Of a DNA stretch of 64,000 bases, positions 11,517-22,074 are shown piece after piece. A model generated the notes under the pieces. That model was not told the DNA's origin. It searched no databases and worked only from the letters and a program-made list of their open reading frames with translations. How positions within the stretch are numbered: the first letter of the stretch is position 1; every line of letters begins with the position of its first letter. The stretch is from Gibbula magus (taxonomy: Eukaryota; Mollusca; Gastropoda; Trochida; Trochidae). The translations under genes and the position numbers were made by a program. The DNA lies in the NCBI GenBank assembly GCA_936450465.1, contig OW388302.1:15773530-15837529 (forward strand), read 5' to 3'.

Positions 11517-12273
11517 TAATAATTCATTCATTGTTACACAACTAGAGGGGTATCACTGATTCCAAAAGTGTGCATGCATTAATCGAAAGTAAATTAATTT
11601 AGGTCAGTTTGTATTGTTATGTTATGCTGCGGCAGTATAATAAAATAATAATCACCTGCTGACCTACATTATGTAGATTGGCCTTAAAGAAGAAAAAGAT
11701 AGTCAGTACCAATTGTAATCAAGTTACGTCAAGTTAGAGTTTGTTTCTAATGAGGGAATATATACAAGATAGAAACAAATATTAAATACGTATTTGGGGA
11801 ATATCCTAAGTTATTTTCAATGTTATAAATATGTTCAATGTAAATAAAATAAACACTGAGCATAACAAACTTCTATTCTACAGAACACGTCCAGTAAAAA
11901 GTAAAACTTTCATCCAACATATACTTCAAAAATAGAGATTATTCCGGCTAAGTTTCCAGCAGGATTTAATGCAGACCCTTCATGGAATGCAGAAAGACGA
12001 ACGACAGTTACGTTATCTGTTATGAGGTTGTGATGAAGAGGATGTGATTGGATAAATATGTGTACAACAGATTGATTTGTATACGTTCCCATCCTAGCCC
12101 AGTTAAAAACATAAGCAAACTGTCATTATTACATTTCCCGAAATGTGTGGTGTTCTAAAGCACTTCAAGCAATATGATTGAAAAATAAATCATGTTGTCA
12201 GTGTATGTCCATATGAAAGAATATGGAGTTGTTTCATGATTATTTAAAGAACTAACTACATCATTATATATAT
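11517..12273. other. Non-coding, no gene seen
   Basis: AT-rich sequence. If exon D uses the gtgagt donor at 11509, this stretch would be intron of the preceding gene. No later exon was identified with confidence. Confidence 0.3.
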
Positions 12274-12410
12274 AGAAAAGAGTCAACATAGGATGGTTTT
12301 GACCGGATCAATCTTGAAGTACTTGACGTGACCAATACACCGGTCGAAATTAACTCATCGTATTAAAGAAGATTGATCCAGTCAAAACCGTCCGATGTTT
12401 ACTCTTTTCT
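12274..12410. mobile_element. 137-bp MITE with about 42-bp inverted ends
   Basis: The ends 'agaaaagagtcaacatagga' and, inverted, 'agaaaagagtaaacatcgga' continue as a matched inverted repeat of about 42 bp. The central part is about 50 bp and no coding is possible. Both ends abut TA/TATA. The structure is that of a miniature inverted-repeat transposable element mobilised in trans. Confidence 0.8.
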
Positions 12411-13105
12411 ATAGGTAACCCTACTTCATTTTAAAAGCAACTCATCATATATATATATATATATATATATAATAAGATGAGATATTCTCCCATCTTAAAA
12501 GATACAACAGATAAGGAAACAGCAGACAGAGTCTACTATATAGTTCCCCTCCTTTCCCCCCGAAGTTTCAACACTGGCGAACAATGCTTGTGGATCGTTA
12601 TTCTTTAATTTATCCTAAATCATTCTTTTGTTATGCTACACAATAGTTTATGCTTCCAAGCTAACGGTTTTCAAGATCTGTTCTGGAAGTGAAGTTTTGA
12701 ATAGCAAAATTCATGTGTTCAAAAATGTAATTTAATTTATCGATACAAAAAATGTTAGTGATCACGCTGATGTGTTTACTTTCTTCATGCGACCTTTAGT
12801 TCACGAAATAATACAAGGTATCTTTTTGTAACCATTTTGTTGAACATTGTTCACTGTGACGTCATTGACAAACAATGACCGTAAAAAGTACTATGCATGG
12901 TAACCGTTCGTACTTTTTTCGAAATACAAGCATAGTGACTGAGATTTCACCAACTGATAGCTATTGTTTCTAGCTTAGTATAGTATAAATTTCGGAAACG
13001 TTTGAAAGGAAATTAATGTTTCATTCGTGTTTCATTACCGGTATATCCATCCGATGTATGTAGCATATTAGTTAATTGGAATAAGATTTCCGGAAAGTGG
13101 TCAGT
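12411..13105. other. Non-coding with an (AT)n run
   Basis: An (AT)n microsatellite lies at about 12448-12471. The remainder is AT-rich with no supported gene. Confidence 0.4.
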
Positions 13106-13318
13106 GTACCGAAGGTGATGCTGGTAACGTACGTAACCAACATCCCAACATGGCGAAAGCAAGATCGCTTCGCGAGTATTTAACACGAATTAACAGCTTT
13201 CTCTGGGTATATAATCAAACTTAGCTTGCACACATATGAACACTGATGGTGTGAATAGATTTGAGGTCTACGTCATCAAGAATACACAATTTTAAAATCA
13301 CGGTGGGATGCTGGTAAC
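13106..13318 (+). repeat. Left arm of an inverted repeat pair with GATGYTGGTAAC motifs
   Basis: Matches 17718-17953 in reverse complement at roughly 85% by eye, from 'gtaccgaaggtgatgctgg' to 'cggtgggatgctggtaact'. The arm contains a near-palindrome at 13116-13143 centred on ACGTACGT, and its motif GATGCTGGTAAC reappears near 13305, 13333 and 13364. No open frame is seen. Confidence 0.75.
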
Positions 13319-13614
13319 TTCCGGTCTAGATGTTGGTAAAGTCTCTTGTTTTGAAAAAAATTATGCTGGTAACGCCAAATCATAGACGCATACTTTAGAC
13401 GGTTCATGTATATTTTTGCTTTATTTATATAAAATAAACTCACTATAAATAACCAAAGGAAACACTAATTTGACTTCCCCCTCACAGTCCTGTACTACTG
13501 CTACATTTGCACATACAAATATTTGTTGCCTAATGAAAATGTTTCATCATTAGTTTGACGTACATCACATCAAGATACAGAAGGAACTTAAAATGAAGTT
13601 TTATAGAGATTATT

Positions 13615-14245
13615 ACGCGAGGAAGGGTGTCATATGACTTAAATACATAAATTTGCACGAGTTTCGTAAAACTCATATGGCACGCTGTTGAGTGTTATAA
13701 TTTCTTTATTACCCATTCTATTCCATTTGTTTCGCGTAAAATCAGTCAAGAAATGACTCACAATTCTAGCGACGGCAAGCTACAGGGACAATTGTTTGAT
13801 GACGTCACATACATGTACGATGAAATGCAGTGAAATAAAGGTTACTAGGCATACCATATGGGTAATAACTATAATTATTATTATCCATATGGTTTAAAAT
13901 AACCGAGTTAATATTATTGTGCACATGTTATAATTATTATATGTGCACATGTGCACATATCACGTTTGCATAGCAAACATTGTTTCACCGCGACTTCCCG
14001 TATTGTGTCGTCGGTGACGTCATAAAACCATTATTCGTGACGTCACTGTAGCTTGCCATCGCAAGAGAATGGGCCGCTTCCTGCCTATTTTTACTCAAAT
14101 GAAACGGAACGGAGTGGGTAATAAAGAAAGGATTACACTCGAAAGTGTGCCATATGGCTTTTACGAAACTCGTGAAAATGTTTGTATTGCCCGAGCGAAA
14201 GCGAGGGCAATACAACAATTCACACTCGTTTCGTAAAACAGTTGT
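13615..14245. mobile_element. Fold-back MITE-like element
   Basis: Two halves are inverted copies: 'ctcatatggcac', then 'ttctttattaccca', then 'gcaagctacag' on the left (13673-13795) reappear inverted on the right (14158-14045). The centre is AT-rich with palindromes around 'tgcacatgtgcacata' (13952). A single-arm relative is at 25868-26130. The element is non-coding; an open frame at 13985-14263 is an accident of the inverted repeat. Confidence 0.65.
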
Positions 14246-14389
14246 CATCCATATATGATACATGAAACAATGCAGACACTATCAGCAATAAAGCGAAGAA
14301 CAGACTGCCCTCAGATCTGAAAATCCTGATAGACTTATGCCATATGCCATGGAGTTCGGCGTCCGTCAGTCCATCTGTCTGTAAGCCTT

Positions 14390-15195
14390 TCTATTTTTCA
14401 TATTATTTTCAAGAACCACTGGCTCTAAAGAGCTGAAATCTTGTGTACACTCTACTTGGACAATTGGGATTATAAAAATGTAGATTTGATTATAGAAAAA
14501 CTTTTTCATCTTCTTCTTCAGAATTAAATGCCATAGAAAGCTGAAATATTGTGTTCTGACTCCTTAGCCAATGGGAATTATTATAGATTTGAGACTATCT
14601 GGCCTAAAGTAAGAACCACATGTACTATGCCCTATACCAGGGCTCCGTTCCATAATGGCGAGCGGTTATAATCACTCATTGATTGCTCAATGTAGCGCTC
14701 AAGTAGCGATCAAGAAGCTCTCATTCGGTGCAAAACCTCAAAGTTTGCTCGCCTTGCTACGTAGCGCTACATTGAGCAATCGCGTTCAAGAGAGGTTTAA
14801 AAGTAATCGCTATTTGAGTGATTACTTTGAAACCTCTCTTGAACACGGCCCTGTTTTCTTCTTCCTCTTCAGAAAGAAAACGCAGACAAAGATGAAATAT
14901 TGTGCTCAGGCTCCTTAGCCAATTAATTAGTATATGATTATAAACTGTAAACTATAAACCGAGTTTGTGGCTCTGTGTTGCCAAATAAGGGCCACAACGT
15001 ATTAAATCTTCTTCACCAATGTTGAAAAATTATGAACAGTCAAAGAGGCCCCTTTATAAGAAACACAGGAGCTATACCCTAAAACAATGTTCATCTTTTA
15101 CGTCAGAACTAAACGCCCTAAACGTTTGAAATCGTGTGTACAGACTCCAAGGCCAATGGTGATGATAAATGATATATGTTGTGACGATGTAGCTC
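14390..15195. repeat. Tandem-like copies of the ttgtgtacagactcc repeat family
   Basis: Three degenerate units, each with 'gaaatattgtg' (or variant), an actcctt phrase, 'gccaatgg' and 'attataaattgtag', are at about 14410-14600, 14870-15000 and 15060-15190. The MITE at 14638-14853 splits them. No gene is visible. Confidence 0.55.
14638..14853. mobile_element. MITE with CAGGGC ends
   Basis: Begins 'cagggctccgttccataat' and ends 'tcttgaacacggccctg', imperfect inverted termini. The interior is palindrome-rich around 'tagcgctacattgagcaatc', with 'gattgctcaatgtagcgct' inverted upstream. The open frame 14655-14918 is a by-product. Confidence 0.65.
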
Positions 15196-15282
15196 TAGAT
15201 GTGGTCACAGGGTCCACTACCTAAACACTTATTTTCGTTTTCATTTCAAAGAACAAAAACCAATAGACACAATGGAAATTAT

Positions 15283-15376
15283 TATACCCCCGTTACGAAG
15301 TAAGCGGGGGTATATAGCGGTCATTCCGTCCGTCCGTCCTTCCGTCCGTCCGTCCTTCCGTCCGTCCTTCCGTCCG
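15283..15376. repeat. Hairpin followed by (CCGT)n run
   Basis: 15283-15314 reads TATACCCCCGTTAC, loop gaa, then GTAAGCGGGGGTATA, a strong stem with a single bulge. A tract of ccgtccgt/ccttccgt units follows at 15326-15376. The hairpin sits at the left border of the 177-bp repeat array, and a related 'ggcgggggtatgtgag' lies at its right border near 16583. Confidence 0.75.
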
Positions 15377-15543
15377 GTCAATTTTCTCAAAAACCGTCAA
15401 AGGTACATCAACCAAACTTTGTGCAGATGTTAACCATGTTCTTCCGATCGCGCACAGACAATTTTCAATTTTCTGAGATTGATATTTTTTGTCGTTTCCA
15501 TGGAAACCTCACTTTTTGGACTCAGTTTCATTGTGTTCAATGG

Positions 15544-16440
15544 GGACAAGTTTTCTCGGATACTGTTCAACCTAGGTGAATGAAATTTTGGTTGTGAGTA
15601 CTCATGACCTTACTCTTTATCGAGTTCGAAAACCAGTTCCGAAATATTATTTATTACGGAGTTATGGCCCTTGAAACCGAAATTGAACTTAGTACCAAAA
15701 GAACTGTGATGCTCAAATGGGGACAAGTTTTCTCGGAAACTATTACATCTAGGTGAATGAAATTTAATATGGTGGTAGTCCAGATGATACTCTTCATCGT
15801 GTTCGAAAACCAGTTCCGAAATATCATTTTTTACGGAGTTATGGCCCTTAAATCCGAAATTGAACTTAGTACCAAAAGAACTGTGATGCTCAAATAGGGA
15901 CAAGTTTTCTCGGAAACTATTACATCTAGGTGAATGAAATTTAATATGGTGGTAGTCCAGATGATACTCTTCATCGTGTTCGAAAACCAGTTCCGAAATA
16001 TCATTTTTTACGGAGTTATGGCCCTTGAATCCGAAATTGAACTTAGTACCAAAAGAACTGTGATGCTCAAATGGGGACAAGTTTTCTCGGAAACTATTAC
16101 ATCTAGGTGAATGAAATTTAATATGGTGGTAGTCCAGTTGATACTCTTCATCGAGTTCGAAAACCAGTTCCGAAATATTATTTTTTACGGAGTTATGGCC
16201 CTTGAATCCGAAATTGAACTTTGTACCAAAAGAGCTGTGATGCTCCAATTGGGACAAGTTTTCTCGGAAACTATTACATCTAGGTGAATGAAATTTTACA
16301 TGTAGGTAGTCCAGATGATCCTCTTCATTGAGTTCACAGTCCAGTTCCGAAGTTTACGGAGTTATGAAGCCCTTGAATCTGTAATTGAACTTGGTACAAA
16401 TCACCGGTGTGATGCCCTAATGGGAAAAATTAAGTTACCT
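15544..16440. repeat. 177-bp tandem repeat array, about five units
   Basis: The phrase 'ggacaagttttctcgga' starts at 15544, 15721, 15898, 16075 and 16252, giving a constant period of 177 bp; a degraded unit begins about 16423. Units differ by few bases. Because 177 is divisible by three, the minus strand stays open for 215 residues (15610-16257) with a 59-residue protein repeat, but composition and context suggest a satellite core of a mobile element and not a protein. A hairpin precedes the array. Confidence 0.9.
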
Positions 16441-16589
16441 GAAAAATATTACATCTGGGTGAATGAAATTTTGTATAACAGTCAGTTCCTAAAATTATTT
16501 TGGACAATATTATGATGCTTGAAGCTGTTATTTAAACATAGTAACCTTCACATCTATAATTCTCAATGGACGGATAGCGGATGGCGGGG

Positions 16590-16910
16590 GTATGTGAGCC
16601 ATGCTCACTTTTTTCTTGTTAATATTTGTAAGTTGATGACTGTGGCTCATAACAAGGAGCACATGAACTATGCCCTAAAAACCAATATTCTTCTCTTCTT
16701 TAACTCAAAGCCTGGGAAAGATGAAATTTTGTGTACAGACTCTTTGATCTTTGTACGTTTGGTTTGGACTCTTGGTTCAATCTAGGGCTACAGGTGCCAC
16801 TCCCTAAAGAACATTATGACTAAATACTAAATGCATTAGCCTCGAGAAAGGTGAACCCTGTTGTACACCTATGAATTAAAAATTGTAGATTGAGTTACTC
16901 CGTGGCCGCC
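16590..16910. repeat. Another copy of the ttgtgtacagactcc repeat
   Basis: Contains 'gaactatgccctaaaaacca', 'gaaattttgtgtacagactc' and 'gaattaaaaattgtagat', which match the units at 14.4-15.2 kb. Confidence 0.5.
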
Positions 16911-17717
16911 AAGACTTCACCCTTGAACTTTTTTTTTGAAGAATTTGGATTATATATATTCGTCAAGCATCTAAATACTACTAATTTTCAACCTAATAGT
17001 TGTCATCGTTTAAAGTCTGATGAGATACAGATCCCATGACTCTAGTTTCTTTTGAGTACAGGAATAGTTATGTCACTATTACAAGAACGACAATTTTCAA
17101 AAATAAAGAATATTCTCACATGTGTTTTTGAGAGAACTGTTTACATGACACAGATACTATGCAGAAGTACATATATGCAAATATATGTTTTCATAACCCC
17201 CAGATGTAGTGTTAATATACTTCTAGTGTATATTTACTAACGTATTTAATTGCGTTTATACGCAGACATTACATACCAGGAGCAAATATATCCTACACAT
17301 GAGTATTAATACGCAAGTTACTTGTCTGAACCAACACCTGTCTAATATGATTATCTGAATGCAGAATTTGTATGTAAACCAAAATATTATTGAAGAGACA
17401 TCACTTATCTAATAGAAGCCCGAAAAATGTTCTGGTATCAACCATGTAGGATGTAAGGGATCATCCATTTTGCATACGATACTTTCAATATTGTTATATT
17501 GATAAGCCTGTTTACTTGTATCGTGTATCGGGATAAATAGAAAACATGTTTAGATTACCGTAGTAATACTAGCTCACTATGTATGTAAGAACGTGACCCC
17601 TCTCTCAAAGGACTTTAACACGTATCGTATTTACAACAGAACTAACAACACGTTCTCAATAGCGTTACCAACATCCTCCATTCATTGTTACCGACATCTT
17701 TTGTCAAACTCGCTTGG

Positions 17718-17953
17718 AGTTACCAGCATCCCACCGTGATTTTAAAATTGCGTATTATTCATGACGTGGACATTAATATGTAGATTTAGTTTATCAAATC
17801 TATTCACACCATCAATGGTAATGTGTGTGCAAGCTAAGTTTGATTATATACCCGGAGAAAGCTGTTAATTTGTGTTAAATACTCACGAAGCGATCGTGAC
17901 TTCCGCCATGTTGGGATGTTGATAACGTACGTTACCAGCATCACCTTCGGTAC
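17718..17953 (-). repeat. Right arm of the inverted repeat pair
   Basis: Reverse complement of 13106-13318. Carries the near-palindrome 'gttgataacgtacgttacca' (17919-17938) and further 'gttaccaacatcc' motifs upstream at 17664-17680. Together the arms enclose about 4.4 kb. Confidence 0.75.
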
Positions 17954-18829
17954 AGTGGTGGTATCTGCAGTGTCACCGCTATATTGTCAACAAAGGGCGC
18001 AAGGTACAATTTACAATGCATTTCAACATGACAATTTTACTGTGTTGAACGCATCAAACAAGAGAGTCACTGGCAGAAACATAAACAAAAAAAGTCTATC
18101 TGTTGATAGTATTTTCAGGTAATGTTACTTATTTGTTCTACGTAAACGGAACCACAAAATATTGAAATCGCGAATCGTGTGTCAACGTTATTTGTAACTC
18201 TTCAATTTATACTTGATTTGACACAAACCGTATCACTGTGACATTCGATGATTTAAACTGTAGAATTCACCTACAGATCTAAAATCAATTTGAGCAAAAT
18301 ATTCTGCCATACTTTTTCGTGAAACAAATCGTTAATGTATCAAAATATCATAATGATCATTAGGCATGCTCCCCTCGCTAGCCAAGTTGACAGGCCATTT
18401 TGTTAACATTTCATTTGGAGTATGCAATGGTCGATGGTGGATGTTACTACTTGCTGAGTTGCATTTTCTTGTATCAAATTTATTTCTGTACAATTAATTC
18501 GCGTTTTATTTGCTGTGTACATTTCATACAAATATATTGATACAGGTTTTCATAGCCGTTTTCCTGTAGTCCCAACATATATTGTTGTTTGTGAAGTTCA
18601 TGATATCTCTCTTAACATTTAGTTATATTGCACAAAAGTGGCATCAACTTGAAGCTTAGATGACAGGGTTTCTGCCAAAGGTATTGTCAACTTGATTTGA
18701 TCTTTATTTAAAAAAAAATAGCAATGAGGTTAATGGGGTCATAGTTTGGTACCATAAATGGTCCTATGGCACTATAGAGGGTTCTGATAGAGGGTCAGAT
18801 ATATGGGTCTGTGGGACTATGCAGGTTAA
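17954..18829. other. Non-coding, no supported gene
   Basis: An open frame at 17916-18122 ends at a donor-like gtaatg but has no recognisable domain and starts inside the inverted repeat. Nothing else is supported. Confidence 0.35.
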
Positions 18830-18831
18830 GC

Positions 18832-19013
18832 TGTTATGTGTGATGCGTGATGTGTGATGCGTGAGGCGTGATGTGTTGTGTGTGATGTGTGATGCGTTAT
18901 GCCTGTTGCGTGATATGTGATGTGTGATGCGTGATGCGTGATGCGTTATGCCAGTTGCGTGATGTGTCATGTGTGATGCGTGATGCGTGATGCGTGATGT
19001 GTGATGTGTGAAC
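18832..19013. repeat. TGATGCG/TGATGTG minisatellite
   Basis: About 18 degenerate units of 'gtgatgcgt'/'gtgatgtgt' in one run. The minus-strand open frame across it (THHASRI repeats) is a translation of the simple repeat. Confidence 0.85.
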
Positions 19014-19756
19014 ATGATGCTTCATGATGTCAAGACAAGGCTGGCATCTCTTTCCATTAAACAGGTATTACCTTAATTATTCTAATGCGTAAGCTATAAA
19101 ATGAATGTCAGTGAAATGCACTGTCTACCAAACACTATTTATGAAAGAGAATACTGAATGGATTTTGCCAAAGTTTAGGTTTATTTCATATCGTTACGTA
19201 TGGGTATTAATTAACTGTCAACTTTATCACATTTGTACATGCCAGGTAGCATCTAATTATTAAGTCTAGTTTGTGCATGTAGTATGTTAAGAGTAATTCT
19301 ATAACGGTATTTACTGTATGAGATTGATTTATCACAGATTTATCAAGACAAGTTACTGCTTTGGTATAAAATAACACAGTACTATGTACAAGTAACATTA
19401 AAAGACAAAAATTTTCAAGTTTACACCTCAAACTAAACAAACACGAGTACAATGATAGTTATATCAAGAGAAAGTAACTCCAATATGATAGATTAAACAC
19501 TGGCTCTTTTAATTTATTTGGGTGTTCATTTTTCATACTAACTTAAGTTGTATATAGTAATGGTCACACAGAGGTGTTCATGACGCATACATGTACCTAG
19601 TGTACATCATGAACACATGATACAGCCGTGAACACCTGATATGAGAGTAGACCTACTCATTGTTTGTAAATTTACTTAAGTTTAATTTCTATTTTTCAAA
19701 TCCAAGTGATGATAATTCGTAAAATAGCATTTCTCAACACAAGCAAATCGCAAATA

Positions 19757-21106
19757 TACTGATGGAAACGAATAAGGGAACACTTAATTACTGTTAACTT
19801 ATGTCTGGCATGTTCCGTTTGTTCGAGGCTGCATGGGGCCATTATAAACTGAAAATGTTGAAGATTACTTTCACTGAAAAGGTACCGTGCACGTGACAAT
19901 TTATTTCCATGAACTTCATGCATGGCAACCGTCCATTCAACCTTCAAGGAGTCAACGAATGTCAGTGTACCTTTACCTTCAGAATCATGCCTTGAGCATA
20001 CCGTTCTGATAATGAGAAATGGCAGAATATCGGGTGCATAAACATCGGTTTATCAATATGTCAGACAGCCAGACAATTTAACAAGTCTAAAAGTGTGAGT
20101 TCGCGACTCTGGAACCGGTGCCGTCAAACAGGGAACGTAAAGATTAGACCCGGTCGTGGTCCAAAACGTAAGACAACGCCCCGAAACGACTGCAGCTGCT
20201 GCTGCTGTCCTTACGTAACCGATTTAAACCAGCATCGAAAATAAACTCTGAGTTCAGGACAGTAACGAGACTAAGAAACAGAAACAGACTTAAAGCAGCA
20301 GGCTTAAAGTCACGTCGTCCTGTTGTTGGGGTAAGGCTGACTGCGGAACACAGACGTCTCAGAAGAGCATGGGCTACACAACATCGACTTAGACAACTTC
20401 GACATTGGCGCAATACCATGTTCAGTGATGAGTCACGATTCAATTTGGACTTCGCAGACGGTCGGATCCGCGTTTGGCGACACCTTCTTGAACGTCACCA
20501 TCAGTGCACCATCAAACAACATGATTCCTATGGGGGCGGTCTGTGATGGGATGGGGTGGGATAACCTACGACCATAGGACTAACCTTGTTCGACTTGATG
20601 GAAGGGTGACTGGTGTCCGTTACCGAGACGAAGTGTTGCAGCCTGATTTTCTTCCTTTCCGCCGTAGAGTGGGTGTAAACTTTGAGTTTCAACATGACAA
20701 TGCTCGACCCCACACGGCTCACGTCAGCAGGGATTTTCTCACGCAAAACAACATAAGAGTGTTGCCAAGGCCGTCCAAGTGCCCAAACATTAATCCCATT
20801 GAACACATCTGGGACGTTCTTGGACGTCGGGTGAGGGATCGTGATGTTCTACCCCAGACACCTGATGTCATGTTCCAGGCTCTCCAAGAAGAGTGGCGCG
20901 CAGTTCCTCGGGCTGTCCTCCGGAAGATGATCCTAAGTGTTCCACGACGGTGTGAAGAGGTGATCAGGAAACAGGGAGGACACACCAGATACTGAAATTT
21001 CACCTGTGGTGTACATACTTAATGAAATATACTAGATCAAAAAACCATGACAATAAAACAAATTTCACCATCAATACATGCGTTCCTTTATTCATTTCCA
21101 TCAGTA
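19757..21106 (+). mobile_element. Tc1-like DNA transposon, inactive
   Basis: Imperfect terminal inverted repeats of about 27 bp (left 'tactgatggaaacgaataag', right inverted 'tactgatggaaatgaataaa') with TA on both sides (19755-19756 and 21107-21108), the Tc1/mariner target. The 1,350-bp interior carries a broken transposase frame at about 20050-20994. The first 280 bp are non-coding. Confidence 0.88.
20050..20994 (+). pseudogene. Tc1 transposase, frameshifted
   Basis: Encodes a helix-turn-helix remnant (LWNRCRQTGNVKIRPGRGPK, about 20108-20167), the GRPR-like linker and a DDE catalytic core: Asp in FSDESRF (about 20420), Asp in FQHDNARPHTA (about 20696) and Glu in NPIEHIWDVLG, with 34 residues between the second Asp and the Glu (DD34E, as in Tc1). 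A one-base deletion near 20539 shifts the frame between the first and second catalytic residues, and more disruption exists upstream of 20200. The last 150 residues remain open to the stop at 20995. An active protein would cut and paste the element at TA sites; this one cannot. Confidence 0.88.
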
Positions 21107-21108
21107 TA

Positions 21109-21185
21109 CTTCGGACCGAACCTGCAAGCCTAGGATCCCTGGTCAAGTGATGTGACCATTACACCACGCAAACCAGATGGGATGA
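21109..21185 (-). repeat. tRNA-like sequence, probably a SINE head or tRNA pseudogene
   Basis: On the minus strand an A-box-like 'gtggtgtaatggtcac', an anticodon-arm-like segment with loop 'ttgacca' and a B-box-like 'gcaggttcggtcc' follow in tRNA order. Stems are imperfect, so a functional tRNA is unlikely. It abuts the right TA of the Tc1 element. Confidence 0.45.
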
Positions 21186-21636
21186 GAGATACCTTTTCAT
21201 CACCAAATACATAGTTTTCTTTGATTTGTTTGGAATTATTAAAACTGTCATAAATTTGTTAACAAGTTATAGATTTTAATCTTCAACTGGGGTGCAAATT
21301 GTTAAGAATTAAATGAAAGTGTGTATTGTATTGTGTTTCAACCGTCGATATTCACAATGGCCATGCAGTCCTTTACATTTCAGTGGCGTGTTGCACGTCC
21401 ATCATGACTCGCTCAGGCCTTTGCAAGCTGACTGATATAGACACCGTTTTTCTAAAAGGGGAATCGTCGGTTTTACCCCAATATGTTTAACATAAGAATT
21501 TACACCAAAAGTGTTTTCATTCTGTATCTGATTTGATATAGTGTTGAGCCAGTGCGTAAACAGTAACCGACCTCGACCTCGGGTTTAAGTTTGATGACCC
21601 CTCTTGCACGTGAAAAATGCAACGGCCGCTGCATTC

Positions 21637-22074
21637 ATGATTCACGTGTGCGAGGCTTCATCTAACTTGAACACCTCGGTCTCAGTCGGTTACTTTTACA
21701 TAATCTTTGATCATTGTTTGCAATAGAAGCTGAGGTGGTTGACCACACTAGAGAGCTGGTTGTAGTAGAAGAATGAAACGTAATGAACATACAAAGACTT
21801 CTATTTATTTCTATTGAGAGAATACGTCGGGAAAGTGACTAATTCTTCTCGGCTTGTGATTCACGTGTGCGAGGCTTCATCTAACTTGAACACCTCGGTC
21901 TCAGTCGGTAACTATTACGTAATCTTTGATCATTGTTTGCAATCGAAGCTGAGGTGGTTGACCACACTAGAGAGCTGGTTGTAGTAGAAGAATGAAACGT
22001 AATGAACATACAAAGACTTCTATTTATTTCTATTGAGAGAATACGTCGGGAAAGTGACTAATTCTTCTCGGCTT
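21637..22074. repeat. 219-bp tandem duplication, two units
   Basis: 'ttcacgtgtgcgaggcttca' occurs at 21641 and 21860. The units run to 'attcttctcggcttg' at about 21855 and 22074 and differ by only a handful of bases (for example 'acttttacataatc' versus 'actattacgtaatc'). No coding is seen. Confidence 0.9.

Noticed and set aside
14655..14918. 87-residue open frame
   Set aside because: Lies on the CAGGGC-ended MITE and runs into a dispersed repeat.
15610..16257. 215-residue minus-strand open frame with 59-residue protein repeats
   Set aside because: The frame follows a 177-bp DNA tandem array whose period is a multiple of three; no flanking exons or domain support a protein.
17916..18122. Possible exon ending at a gtaatg donor
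   Set aside because: Starts inside an inverted repeat, no domain, no partner exon found.
18764..19015. His/Thr/Ser-rich open frame
   Set aside because: Pure translation of the TGATGCG minisatellite.
20719..21003. Minus-strand frame opposite the Tc1 transposase
   Set aside because: Shadow of the transposase coding strand.
21109..21185. Functional tRNA gene
   Set aside because: A- and B-box-like motifs are present, but stems are mismatched and no clean acceptor stem forms; called a tRNA-like repeat instead.
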